A DNA stretch of 55,960 nt from Rubrivivax sp. (lineage in GTDB: Bacteria; Pseudomonadota; Gammaproteobacteria; Burkholderiales; Burkholderiaceae_C), in assembly GCA_022842305.1 (NCBI GenBank), contig JALHPY010000008.1:1-55960 (forward strand). The letters run 5' to 3'. Numbering within the stretch: the first letter of the stretch is position 1; each line of letters starts with the position of its first letter. The translations under genes and the position numbers were made by a program. A model generated the notes under the pieces. That model saw only the letters and a program-made list of their open reading frames with translations, was not told the origin of the DNA and did not search any database. This document shows positions 1-8,049 of the stretch, one piece after another.

Positions 1-788
1 CGCTGCCCAGCGCGCGCTCGGCGCTGGCGGCGCTGGCCTGCGCGTTGCCGCTGTTCGGCGGCTTTGCGCTGCCCGCCGGGCTGCTGCTGCGCCTGACGCT
101 CGGCGGCGGCGACGAGCAGTTCGGCCCGCGCTTCCTCACGCTGGCCTGGCACAGCGTCACCCTGGCCGGGCTGGCCGCCATCTTTGCCGTGCTGCTGGCG
201 CTGCTGCTGGCCTACGCGGCGCGCACCCACCGCGGCGCCAGCACGCGGCTGGCGCACCGCGTCGGGGCGCTGGGCTATGCCCTGCCGGGCACGGTGATCG
301 CGGTGGGCGTGCTCATCCCGGTGACGCGGCTGGACCATGCGCTGGCCGCACTGGCGCAGTCGACGCTGGGCTGGAACCCGGGCCTGCTGATCACCGGCAC
401 CATTGCCGCGCTGGTCTACGCCTGCGTCGTGCGCTACCTGGCGGCGGCACTGCAGTCGGTGGACGCCGGCCTGGCGCGCATCACCCCGGTGATGGACGAC
501 GCCGCGCGCAGCCTGGGCGACAGCCCGGCGCAGGCGCTGTGGCACGTGCACCTGCCGCTGCTGCGCGGCAGCCTGCTCACGGCGGCCCTGCTGGTGTTCA
601 TCGACGTGATGAAGGAGTTGCCGGCGACGCTGGTGATGCGCCCCTTCAACTTCGACACCCTGGCCACGCAGGCCTACACCCTGGCCAGCGACGAGCGCCT
701 GGCCGAGGCCTCGACCGCCGCGTTGGCGATCGTGGCCGTGGGGCTGCTGCCGGTCATCGTGCTGTGCCGGCGCATTGCCAGCCGGTAG
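1..788 (+). CDS. Iron(III) ABC transporter permease, left-truncated
   Basis: Inner-membrane permease of the FbpB/SfuB/ThiP type; the reading frame is open from base 3, so the true start lies outside the window and only about the last 260 residues are present. Several hydrophobic helices are visible. The cytoplasmic EAA-like coupling loop that contacts the ATPase is clear (DDAARSLGDSPAQALWHVHLP, around bases 495-560), followed by the usual MKELPATLVMRP segment. Substrate is inferred from the Fur-boxed iron-binding protein at 2574-3596, which converges on this gene with one foreign-looking gene between them. Other binding-protein-dependent permeases of the same fold (thiamine, phosphonate) cannot be excluded from this fragment. 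Confidence 0.85.
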   Translation, partial: LPSARSALAALACALPLFGGFALPAGLLLRLTLGGGDEQFGPRFLTLAWHSVTLAGLAAIFAVLLALLLAYAARTHRGASTRLAHRVGALGYALPGTVIAVGVLIPVTRLDHALAALAQSTLGWNPGLLITGTIAALVYACVVRYLAAALQSVDAGLARITPVMDDAARSLGDSPAQALWHVHLPLLRGSLLTAALLVFIDVMKELPATLVMRPFNFDTLATQAYTLASDERLAEASTAALAIVAVGLLPVIVLCRRIASR

Positions 789-857
789 TCTGCAAAGCCC
801 CTGCGCTTGGGCAATCCGGGTGCCCATGGGCCTGCGCGAGCCGTGTATTGCTGTACC

Positions 858-882
858 CGCCGACGACGATCAGACGTCGGCG
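858..882. terminator. Hairpin between converging genes
   Basis: Perfect 8-bp inverted repeat CGCCGACG / CGTCGGCG with a 9-nt loop. The stop codon of the leftward TIR gene (870-872) lies in the loop. There is no T-run, so it is a weak candidate for a shared terminator of the converging permease and TIR genes. Confidence 0.4.
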
Positions 883-2474
883 ACGAAGCACGACGCCGCG
901 AAGCGCTCCCGCAGAATCGCCGACAGCTCGTCCACCGCCACGACGCTGCGGCGTACTTCTTTGCTGTCTTCACGGGCGCGCAGCAGGGGCGTGTCATCCA
1001 AAGCCAGGAAGCGCCGGTCGCCGCTGGGGATCGAAGGGCCAGCAAAGTAGAGCAGGCAAAAGCTGTTGGGTGGCGGCGGCTTGGGCGCTTCGGGGTCGCT
1101 GTCGCTCCTGCCACCGAGCCCGGAGGCCGCGGCAGCAGCGCCAACGCGCTTGAACATCGCGGGCGGGATCGCAGCCGACGACACCTGCATGCTGAGCAGC
1201 GCGAGCATCACGTCCTCGCGCTTGGGGTTGCGCAGCCATTGCAGTTCGAACCCGGCGGCGCCGAGGAAGTCGCTCCAGGCCTGCCCGTCCAGGCGCACAC
1301 CCGGTAGCTGCGTCGAATGGTCGATGTGGTCGACCGTGATCACCAGGGCGCGGCGACGGCGGCTCGGGGGTGCCAGCCGCAGGTACACATCGCCGTTCAT
1401 GTCGGTGGCAATGAACGGTCGCTGGCGCCCATTGGTCTGCGCGAGCACCTTGTGGACCGTGCGCGCCAGCGCCAGGCTCAGCGACACCTGATCCGACGCC
1501 ATCTCCGCCAGCAGGTTCTTCGTGAAGCCCGCGCCTTCATAACCCACCTGGCTGGACGACGTCGCTGACACGAAAACCTGGCCTTCCAGGTCGGTGCGCA
1601 TCGCCTCGCGCTGGACGGCTTCCTTCAGCGCCAGCGCGGCGGCTTCGTCGGCCCGACTTCGCATGCGCTCCAGCTCCCGCGCCTCGCGCACGAACATGTA
1701 GCCCAAGGTACCCATGCCGGCGCTCAGCACCGCGCCCGCCACACCGCCGGCCACGGTGCGGCGGCGCAACTGCCGGGTTGCGGCTTCGCGCAGGGTCAGC
1801 GCCTGGGCCTGCTCGGCCACCGCGTGGGCCAGTTCGTCCAGGCGTTGCCGCTCCAGGTTCTCGCGCTGCGCCGACGCTTCGGTGCTGTGGGTGATGTAGC
1901 GGCGTTGGTCGTCGGTGATCTCGGGCGCGCCGGCATGCCAGCACGTGGCCCAGGCCTGACTGCCGGCCAGCTCGGCACCGCGCAGCAGCAGGGCATCGTC
2001 TTGACCGCGGGCCAGCCAGCGCCCGGCCAGTTCGGCGAGGCGGGTGTGCTCGCGGATCCAGTCCAGATCGACGCGCAAGGCGTCGGCCAGACGGCCCAGT
2101 GCGCGCGCGAAGGACTGGCCCGGCCCGAAATCGATGAAGTTGAGCTTGCGCAGCAGCGGCGGAACGTCGTTTTCCGACACCGGCGCTGCCACCACCGGAA
2201 CGATGCGCTTGGACAGCGCGCTGGCCTTGTCCACCTCCCAGGCACAGCGCCGCGACCCGACCGAGCGCGGCGACAGCAGGAACACCACCGTATCGGCTTG
2301 CCGCAGCAGGCTTTCCAGGCGCTGCTCCCAGTCTTCTGCGGCAGCGATGTCGTGCTTGTCGAGGATGGGGTCGAAGCCGAGCAGCTCGAGGCCGATCATC
2401 AGCTCCTCGGCCAGCGCGGCAGCATCCCCTCGGGCGTAGGAGATGAAGATGCGGAGTCGGGTGCTGGCGTCCAT
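870..2474 (-). CDS. TIR domain - membrane segment - reversed-order caspase-like protein
   Basis: 534 aa. Residues 7-100 are a TIR domain: start RIFISYARGD, then SPRSVGSRRCAWE with Glu80 at the place of the NADase catalytic glutamate. Residues 130-235 are the charged helical linker (WIREHTRLAELAGRWL..., LLLRGAEL) usual after bacterial TIR domains in TIR-WD40 proteins. One membrane helix lies at about 241-262. After it comes a caspase fold in two pieces in swapped order: 298-367 matches the C-terminal (p10-like) half (GQVFVSAT, GFTKNLLAEM, QRPF..GDVYL), and 374-534 matches the N-terminal (p20-like) half (RRALVITVD, PGVRLDGQAWSDFL, LLYFAGPS). The catalytic His position reads Pro480 instead of the His of YYAGHG, and the protein stops one codon before the catalytic Cys would stand. 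A signalling, conflict or scaffold role is inferred; the exact function is unknown. The start is 13 nt after a GGGGAG, a rather long spacing. Confidence 0.8.
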   Translation of the reverse strand: MDASTRLRIFISYARGDAAALAEELMIGLELLGFDPILDKHDIAAAEDWEQRLESLLRQADTVVFLLSPRSVGSRRCAWEVDKASALSKRIVPVVAAPVSENDVPPLLRKLNFIDFGPGQSFARALGRLADALRVDLDWIREHTRLAELAGRWLARGQDDALLLRGAELAGSQAWATCWHAGAPEITDDQRRYITHSTEASAQRENLERQRLDELAHAVAEQAQALTLREAATRQLRRRTVAGGVAGAVLSAGMGTLGYMFVREARELERMRSRADEAAALALKEAVQREAMRTDLEGQVFVSATSSSQVGYEGAGFTKNLLAEMASDQVSLSLALARTVHKVLAQTNGRQRPFIATDMNGDVYLRLAPPSRRRRALVITVDHIDHSTQLPGVRLDGQAWSDFLGAAGFELQWLRNPKREDVMLALLSMQVSSAAIPPAMFKRVGAAAAASGLGGRSDSDPEAPKPPPPNSFCLLYFAGPSIPSGDRRFLALDDTPLLRAREDSKEVRRSVVAVDELSAILRERFAASCFVADV

Positions 2475-2550
2475 CAGCGTTCGGCTGCTCCCCTGCGATG
2501 CAGCCGCCGGGGTGGCGCTGGATGCACAGTCGCCGCCATGGTAGCCACAC

Positions 2551-2571
2551 CAGCCCCGACCGGGGCCTGGC
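2551..2571 (-). terminator. Hairpin after the iron-binding protein gene
   Basis: On the minus strand GCCCC-GGTC-GGGGC, extended by CCA/TGG across a bulge, begins 3 nt after the stop codon of the iron-binding protein gene. No T-run follows. It probably ends or weakens that transcript ahead of the TIR gene. Confidence 0.35.
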
Positions 2572-2573
2572 GC

Positions 2574-3596
2574 CTACTTCCAGCCGGCGCGGTCGTACAC
2601 GCGCTGCGCCAGGGCCGCGTTCTTGGCCAGGTCGCCCACCGCCAGCGCGTCGGGGCGGAAGCTGCCCAGCTTGTCCAGCGCCGGGTTCCTGGCCGCCGCG
2701 GTCTTGACCACGGGCCACTCGTTGTTGCCATCGGCAAAGTAGACCTGGGCCTCGTCGCTGGCCAGGTATTCCAGGAACTTGACGGCCGCGGCCTTGTTGG
2801 GCGCGTGCTTCAGGATGCCGGCGCCCGAGACGTTGATGTGCGCGCCCCAGGTGGCCTGGTTGGGCCAGACCACGCCCAGCTTGGCCATCACCGCCTGGTC
2901 GGCGGCGGAGGTGGAGCGCATCAGCCGCGCCACGTAGTAGGTGTTGGCAAGGGCCACGCCGCATTCGCCCGCGGCCACCGACTTGAGCTGGTCGGTGTCG
3001 CCACCGCGCGGCGGCCGCGCGAAGTTGGCCACCAGGCCACGCGCCCAGGCCTCGGTGGCGGCTTCGCCCACGTGGGCGATGAAGGCCCCGCCCAGCGACA
3101 GGTTGTAGGGGTGGCCGCCCGAACGAACGCAGACCTGGCCCTTGAGCTCGGGGTTGGCCAGCGACTCGTAGGTGGGCACCTGGTCGGGCTTGATGACGAA
3201 CTTGTTGTAGACGATGACGCGCGCGCGCGTCGAGAACGCCGCCCAGTTGGGCGTGCGCAGGTTGGCCGGCACGCGCTCGTCGATGATCTTGCTTTGCAGC
3301 GGCTGGAACAGGCCCAGCTTGTCGGCCACTTCCAGGCGCGAGGCGTCCACGGTGATCAGCAGGTCGGCCGGGCTGGCCGCGGCCTCGTTGCGGATGCGCT
3401 CGACCAGCTCGTCCTCCTTGCCGTCGAGCCGGTTGATGCGGATGCCGGTGGCCTTGGTGAAGTTGGCGTACAGCGCCTCGTCGGTCTGGTAGTGGCGGGC
3501 CGAGTAGATGTTGAGCACGCCCTGCGCCTGCACCGGGGCGGCAAGGGCAAAGCTGGTGGCCAGGGCGGCGGCAAGGGTCTTGAGGACGGAGCGCAT
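2574..3596 (-). CDS. Fe(3+) ABC transporter periplasmic binding protein
   Basis: 340 aa from the ATG at 3596, chosen because a clean Sec signal peptide follows (MRSVLKTLAAALATSFALA, cleavage after VQAQ). The mature part starts GVLNIYSARHYQTDEALY, the signature of the FbpA/FutA family. The adjacent Tyr220-Tyr221 (NTYYVARL) correspond to the paired tyrosines that bind Fe(III) in that family. It should deliver ferric iron to the permease at 1-788; the ATPase is not in the window. A near-perfect Fur operator lies just upstream, so it is expected to be expressed under iron starvation. An open frame runs further upstream but carries no signal sequence and crosses the Fur box. Confidence 0.93.
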   Translation of the reverse strand: MRSVLKTLAAALATSFALAAPVQAQGVLNIYSARHYQTDEALYANFTKATGIRINRLDGKEDELVERIRNEAAASPADLLITVDASRLEVADKLGLFQPLQSKIIDERVPANLRTPNWAAFSTRARVIVYNKFVIKPDQVPTYESLANPELKGQVCVRSGGHPYNLSLGGAFIAHVGEAATEAWARGLVANFARPPRGGDTDQLKSVAAGECGVALANTYYVARLMRSTSAADQAVMAKLGVVWPNQATWGAHINVSGAGILKHAPNKAAAVKFLEYLASDEAQVYFADGNNEWPVVKTAAARNPALDKLGSFRPDALAVGDLAKNAALAQRVYDRAGWK

Positions 3597-3634
3597 GGTG
3601 GGCGATCGGAGGTTGAAAGGGATGCGTACATGAT

Positions 3635-3653
3635 AACGCGAATCATTCGCATT
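3635..3653. promoter_or_regulatory. Fur box
   Basis: AACGCGAATCATTCGCATT contains the perfect palindrome GCGAAT-C-ATTCGC (3638-3650), the form taken by Fur operators in Burkholderia/Bordetella relatives. It lies 40-60 nt upstream of the iron-binding protein gene, in the short gap divergent from the metallophosphoesterase at 3710, and may influence both. Confidence 0.8.
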
Positions 3654-3709
3654 TGGCAAATCCGACCGACGGGCGCTGCACCCCGACAATGGCCGCAGGA
3701 ACAAGGCTC

Positions 3710-4489
3710 ATGAAACTGCAACTGCTGTCCGACCTGCACCTGGAGACCGAACACTTCGAGCCCCAGCCCGCCCCCGGCGCGCAGGCGCTGGTGCTGGCCG
3801 GCGACATCGACGCCGGCTGGGAGGGCTATCGCCGCTTTGCCGGCTGGCCGGTGCCGGTGCTGGTGATCGCCGGCAACCACGAATACGACGGCCGCGACTT
3901 CGACCAGGCGGCCGCTGGCCTGCGCGCGCTGTGCACCGAACTGGGCTTCACGCTGCTGGAGCGTGAAACCCTGGTCCTGACCGACGCCGACGACGGCCAC
4001 CGCGTGCGCGTGCTGGGCAGCGCGCGCTGGAGCGACTTCGACCTCTTCGGCGCCGCGCAGCGCCCGCGCGCCGAACGCGCCGCCGAGTACTTCATGCGCC
4101 TGATGGGCAGCACGCGCGGCGGCCAGCCCTTCGGCACAGCGGCGGTGCGCGCCGAGGCCCTGCTGTGCCGCGCCTGGCTCGAGGCCGAACTGGCCAAGCC
4201 GCCCCGCGGCGCCTGGGACAAGACACTGGTGATCACTCACTTTGCACCCAGCCTGCGCAGTGCCGACCCGCGCTACGGCCGGCAGCCGGGCAGCGCGAGC
4301 TTCTGCAATGCCGACGACGACCTGCTGCCGCGCGCCGACCTGTGGCTGCACGGCCACCTGCACTGCCGCCACGACTACACGGTGGACCGCCCCGGCCGCC
4401 GCCCGGTGCGCGTGGTCTGCAACGCGCGCGGCCTGGCGCACAAGGGTGAAGACCTGGGTTTCGACCCGCTGTGCGTGGTCGAGATCTGA
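3710..4489 (+). CDS. Calcineurin-like metallophosphoesterase
   Basis: 259 aa, soluble. The ordered metal-binding motifs of the superfamily are all present: SDLHLE near the N-terminus, GDID around residue 40, GNHEYDG around residue 66, THFAPS, and the C-terminal HGHLHCRHDY. These give a two-metal phosphodiesterase/phosphatase site. The ATG at 3710 was chosen over upstream in-frame codons because the phosphoesterase fold starts directly there (MKLQLLSDLHLE). The gene is divergent from the Fur-controlled iron gene; its own substrate cannot be read from the sequence. Similar single-domain proteins are common conserved unknowns in Burkholderiales. Confidence 0.88.
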   Translation: MKLQLLSDLHLETEHFEPQPAPGAQALVLAGDIDAGWEGYRRFAGWPVPVLVIAGNHEYDGRDFDQAAAGLRALCTELGFTLLERETLVLTDADDGHRVRVLGSARWSDFDLFGAAQRPRAERAAEYFMRLMGSTRGGQPFGTAAVRAEALLCRAWLEAELAKPPRGAWDKTLVITHFAPSLRSADPRYGRQPGSASFCNADDDLLPRADLWLHGHLHCRHDYTVDRPGRRPVRVVCNARGLAHKGEDLGFDPLCVVEI

Positions 4490-4508
4490 AACTGCCGAAG
4501 CCGCGGGT

Positions 4509-5132
4509 TCAGGCGCCGCTGCGCACCGGGCCGCACAGGCCTTGCAGGCAGGTGTGCATCACCCAGTCGACGATCTGCTCGTCGCTGAAGCGTCCGCCGG
4601 CCTTCAGAAAGGCCGGCACCGGGTCGCAGGCGCGCGCGAACACGGTGTACAGCACCACCTCGGGCGGCAGCTCCGGCGCGATGGCGCCGTCGGCCTGGGC
4701 CTGCACGATCCACTCGCCCAGACGCTCGCTCACTTCCATCAGCAGGTCCAGGTAGGACTTGCTGGCCAGCAACTCGGCGCGCAGGCTCGAGTTGTGCGAG
4801 GGCAGCGTGGGCATCTCGCCCGCCAGTTGCGTGTACAGCGCCCAGCGCGTGACGGCGTCCAGCCGTTGCAGTGCCGTGCAGTCAGGCCGCGCCGCGATGG
4901 CTTCGATCTCGGTCAGCGTGCGCTGCAGCAGGCGCACCATGGCGGCGGCGGCCAGGGCCTCTTTCGAGGCGAAGTGCTTGTACAGGCTGGCCTTGGCGAT
5001 GCCCACGTCGGCGGCCACCTCGTCCACCGTCATCAGGTCGAAGCCCTTGTCGGCGAGCAGCCGGTTCACTGACGAGACGATGGCGTCCTCGCGCACGCGC
5101 AGGACTTGCTCACGGAAGGACAGTCGGGCCAT
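4509..5132 (-). CDS. TetR/AcrR family transcriptional regulator
   Basis: 207 aa. The N-terminal helix-turn-helix is typical (TVDEVAADVGIAKASLYKHFASKEAL, residues about 35-60), followed by an all-helical ligand-binding region of the size found in TetR dimers. It ends 20 bp from the converging metallophosphoesterase gene. No partner operon is obvious: upstream lies only a short hypothetical gene. Repressor function and small-molecule sensing follow from the family; the ligand is unknown. Confidence 0.9.
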   Translation of the reverse strand: MARLSFREQVLRVREDAIVSSVNRLLADKGFDLMTVDEVAADVGIAKASLYKHFASKEALAAAAMVRLLQRTLTEIEAIAARPDCTALQRLDAVTRWALYTQLAGEMPTLPSHNSSLRAELLASKSYLDLLMEVSERLGEWIVQAQADGAIAPELPPEVVLYTVFARACDPVPAFLKAGGRFSDEQIVDWVMHTCLQGLCGPVRSGA

Positions 5133-5204
5133 GCCCCGATTCTAGCGGCGCTTAGACAGCTTCGTCGCGACCTGAACGTGCCAGTCGCGAATTGCCCTGA
5201 TGGT

Positions 5205-5411
5205 TCAGGCCGAGCGCTTGCCGCGCAGGGAAAGGCGCCGGATCCAGCCGGGCTTGGCCGCGGCGGGCTTGGCGTGGGGCGCGCGCTCGGCTTCGTCGAA
5301 GCTGGCTTCCAGCCCGAAGGCGGTGCCCATGTCAGCCGGATCGGGCTGCGTCGGGCGCTGCCCGCTGCGCCAGCCCTGGAACCAGCGATTCGGTGTGCCG
5401 GCGTTGCTCAT
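5205..5411 (-). CDS. Small hypothetical protein (68 aa)
   Basis: The ATG at 5411 is preceded by AAGGGG seven bases upstream, a good ribosome-binding site, which is the main reason to call this gene. The product starts MSNAGTPNRWFQGWRSGQ, is rich in Pro and Ala in the middle and ends in a basic stretch (IRRLSLRGKRSA). No membrane helix or known domain is visible, and I do not recognise it. A longer in-frame version could start at 5501 without a better signal. Confidence 0.5.
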   Translation of the reverse strand: MSNAGTPNRWFQGWRSGQRPTQPDPADMGTAFGLEASFDEAERAPHAKPAAAKPGWIRRLSLRGKRSA

Positions 5412-5560
5412 GAAGTGCCCCTTGTTGTCCCCGGTTACCAGTGTCACGGCGCTTGCGATTTCCCGCATCCTGAAAAGCGGGGACGGCGTGCGCCATTTCA
5501 CGCCGGGCTGCCGAGGGTTGCGTCATCGCTACAATCGCGCCCCTTTTACGCCAGAAGCCC

Positions 5561-6871
5561 ATGCCTCACGCGCGACCGGGATTCGTCGCCATCGACTTCG
5601 GCACCTCCAATTCGGCCGTGGCCCTGCCGCAGGGCGCAGGCGTGAAGCTGGTAGCGCTGGAAGGCGGCCAGCCGACCATGCCCACGGCCGTGTTCTACCG
5701 CGCCGACACGCCCACGCAACAGGTCGACGCCGAGCGCCTGTACGGCCGCGCCGCGCTGGCCGCCTACGTGGAAGGCGTGGACGGGCGGTTGATGCGTTCG
5801 ATGAAGAGCATCCTGGGCTCGTCGCTGCTGGACCAGAGCACCGACATCGGCGCCGGCCGCTCCGTGCGCTACCGCGACGTGGTGGTGGGCTATCTTCGCT
5901 ACCTCAAGCGCAGCGCCGAAGCCGAAGCCGGCAAGACGCTGCCGCGCGTGGTGCTGGGCCGGCCGGTGTTCTTTGTCGACGACGACCCGGCGCGCGACGC
6001 CCAGGCCCAGGCCGCGCTGGAAGCCGCGGCGCGCGCAGTGGGCTTTGCCGAGGTGCGCTTCCAGTACGAGCCCATCGCCGCGGCGCTGGACTACGAGGCG
6101 CGCGCGCCGCGCGAGCAACTGGTGCTGGTGGCCGACATCGGCGGCGGAACGTCCGACTTCTCGTTGGTGCGCGTGGGCCCGGCGCGGCGCGGCCGGGTCG
6201 AGCGCCGCGACGACATCCTGGCCAGCCACGGCGTTCACCTGGCCGGCACCGACTTCGACCGCCACGTCGAGCTGGCCGCCATCCTGCCGCTGCTGGGTTA
6301 TCGCAGCCTGCGCCCGCCCCGCAAGCCCACGGAGGCGGGCGAGGCGCCGCGTGAAGTGCCCAGCGGCGTCTACTTCGACCTGGCCACCTGGCACCTGATC
6401 AACACCGTCTACGCCCCGGCGCGCGTGGCCGAGTTGCGTTCGATGAAGGGCTGGTACCAGGACCCGCGCCACCACGCCCGCCTGATGACCACGGTGCAGG
6501 ATCACCTGGGCCATGCGCTGGCCAACGCCGCCGAGCAGGCCAAGATCGATGTGGCGCTGCAGGGTGCGGCGCACATCGACCTGGGCGCGCTGGAATCCGG
6601 CCTGGGTGCCGAACTGGCCGAGGCCCAGGCCGCCGCGGCGATCGAGGCCGACCTGGAGCGCATCGTGCTGGCCGCGCGCCAGACCGCCGCGCTGGCCGGC
6701 GTGACGCCGCAGCAGGTGGACGCGCTGTACTTCACCGGCGGCTCCACCGGGCTGCAGCCGCTGGTGGACCGCATCGCTGCCGGCTTTCCGGGCGCCGAGC
6801 TTGTGCGCGGCGACCGCTTTGCCAGCGTGGCCCAGGGGCTGGGCCAGCATGCCAGAGTCGTCTACGGCTAG
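5561..6871 (+). CDS. yegD: YegD-type Hsp70 family chaperone
   Basis: 436 aa, shorter than DnaK and lacking a substrate-binding lid, as in E. coli YegD. Actin/Hsp70 ATPase signatures are present: IDFGTSNSAVA (phosphate-1, residues about 9-19), PIAAALDYE, ADIGGGTSDFSLVRVG (phosphate-2) and FTGGSTGLQPL near the end. It is a putative ATP-dependent chaperone with an unknown client. A TACAAT at 5530-5535 is a plausible -10. Its TAG stop overlaps the stop of the opposite-strand TPR gene by four bases (CTAG, 6868-6871). Confidence 0.92.
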   Translation: MPHARPGFVAIDFGTSNSAVALPQGAGVKLVALEGGQPTMPTAVFYRADTPTQQVDAERLYGRAALAAYVEGVDGRLMRSMKSILGSSLLDQSTDIGAGRSVRYRDVVVGYLRYLKRSAEAEAGKTLPRVVLGRPVFFVDDDPARDAQAQAALEAAARAVGFAEVRFQYEPIAAALDYEARAPREQLVLVADIGGGTSDFSLVRVGPARRGRVERRDDILASHGVHLAGTDFDRHVELAAILPLLGYRSLRPPRKPTEAGEAPREVPSGVYFDLATWHLINTVYAPARVAELRSMKGWYQDPRHHARLMTTVQDHLGHALANAAEQAKIDVALQGAAHIDLGALESGLGAELAEAQAAAAIEADLERIVLAARQTAALAGVTPQQVDALYFTGGSTGLQPLVDRIAAGFPGAELVRGDRFASVAQGLGQHARVVYG

Positions 6872-7344
6872 AGCCTGCCGCCGTTGGCCTTGTAGCGCGC
6901 CACGCTCTTGCGCAGGTCATCCAGCGGCTCGCAGGGCGTGCGGCACAGCCGGGCCAGATCGGCCAGGCGGGCCTCGGCGCCGGGCAGGTCGCCCTTCATC
7001 AGCGCCAGTTCGCCGGAGTATTCCAGCGCACCCATGTGGCGCGGGTTGATGCGCAGCGCGGCGTCGTAGTAGCGCTGCGCCGCGGCCAGGTCGGGCGGGC
7101 TCTGGTTGCGCAGCGCATAGCCCATCAGGTTGTTCCAGTCGGCTTGGCTGGTGGCGTTGACGCGGCGCAGTTCGCTCAACGCCGCGGGCCAGCGCCGCGC
7201 CTGGATCTGCTCGCGTGCCTCGGCCAGCGGGTCGGTTTCGGTCGGCGGCGACATCGGGGTGTCGTCGGCGCGCACCGACAGCGCGGCCAGGCCCAGCAGC
7301 AGGGCGGCGGCGGCCAGGCGAGTGGGGAACAGAAGTTGGCGCAT
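6868..7344 (-). CDS. Secreted/periplasmic TPR protein
   Basis: 158 aa from the ATG at 7344, where a signal peptide begins (MRQLLFPTRLAAAALLLGLAALSVRA). After it come two to three TPR-like helical pairs, including AAQRYYDAALRINPRHMGALEYSGELALMKGDLPGAEARL, which match the consensus closely. Two cysteines (LCRTPCEP) could form a disulphide in the periplasm. A scaffold or protein-protein contact role follows from TPR structure; the partner is unknown. It may be cotranscribed behind the YecA-type gene 55 bp upstream. Confidence 0.8.
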   Translation of the reverse strand: MRQLLFPTRLAAAALLLGLAALSVRADDTPMSPPTETDPLAEAREQIQARRWPAALSELRRVNATSQADWNNLMGYALRNQSPPDLAAAQRYYDAALRINPRHMGALEYSGELALMKGDLPGAEARLADLARLCRTPCEPLDDLRKSVARYKANGGRL

Positions 7345-7399
7345 GGCGATCGGCACTGGGTGATGGGGCCCGCAGTGTCGCCCCAAGTGCCCCAGCCTG

Positions 7400-8044
7400 T
7401 CAGCCCTTGGCGCCGCGCGGGCGCCGGGCCGGGCGGGTGGGCCGCGCCGGGCGCCGCACCGGAGCGCGCGGCCGGGTGACGTCGGCGATGAGCATGAGCG
7501 CGCGCACGATGTCCTGCACCGCCTCGGCCAGGTCGGCCGGCGGCTCGAGAGTGTCGATGACCGCGATCAGCGCGTCGGCGTCTTCCAGGTCGTCGGGGTC
7601 GAAGTGCATGAACAGCAGGGCCAGCGGCTCCACCAGTTCCGGGTCGTCCACGGCCATCAGTTCGGGAAAGTGCTCCATCGCCGCTGCAAAGCCGGCGGTC
7701 CAGGGCAGCACGCAGTCGGCCGGCGTGGCTTCACCTTCCAGCGGAAAGATCCAGGGGTCGAACCACTGGCGCTGGCCGATGGCCTGGTCGAGCTCGTCGT
7801 GGCGGCGCAGCACCAGGGCCTGCAGTTCGTCCAGCACCGGGCCGGCCGGCGCGGCGCGGCCGTCGACATCGCAGACGTGTGCCAGCCAGCGCGCGGGCGG
7901 CGGGCGGCGCGGCTGCAGCAGCACGCCGCACAGGTAGCCGTCCAGCGCCGACACGTCCAGCGGCTGCAGCGGCGGCGGCAGGCTGTCCAGCAGGAACTGC
8001 AGGCGTTCGATGTCGGAATCGGCAAGAAGCTGGGTGTTCGGCAT
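7400..8044 (-). CDS. YecA/YgfB family (UPF0149) protein
   Basis: 214 aa. The family pattern is clear: an N-terminal helix, LDVSALDGYLCGVLLQP around residue 30, WFDPWIFPLEGEATPADCVLPWTAGFAAAME in the middle, and acidic helices. YecA proteins end in a zinc-binding SEC-C motif; here it is absent and replaced by a basic Arg/Pro-rich tail (RAPVRRPARPTRPARRPRGAKG) that could touch RNA or DNA. ATG at 8044 follows GGGGAG. That Shine-Dalgarno can be masked by a CCCC-TGTCGT-GGGG hairpin (8050-8063), hinting at translational control. Confidence 0.82.
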   Translation of the reverse strand: MPNTQLLADSDIERLQFLLDSLPPPLQPLDVSALDGYLCGVLLQPRRPPPARWLAHVCDVDGRAAPAGPVLDELQALVLRRHDELDQAIGQRQWFDPWIFPLEGEATPADCVLPWTAGFAAAMEHFPELMAVDDPELVEPLALLFMHFDPDDLEDADALIAVIDTLEPPADLAEAVQDIVRALMLIADVTRPRAPVRRPARPTRPARRPRGAKG

Positions 8045-8049
8045 GGTCT

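Noticed and set aside
865-875. UGA read as selenocysteine at the caspase Cys position of the TIR protein
   Set aside because: The frame after the stop soon runs antisense into the permease gene with no continuing caspase sequence, and no convincing SECIS element is seen.
3653-3709. Longer N-terminus for the metallophosphoesterase
   Set aside because: The extra residues overlap the Fur-box edge and precede an exact family start at 3710.
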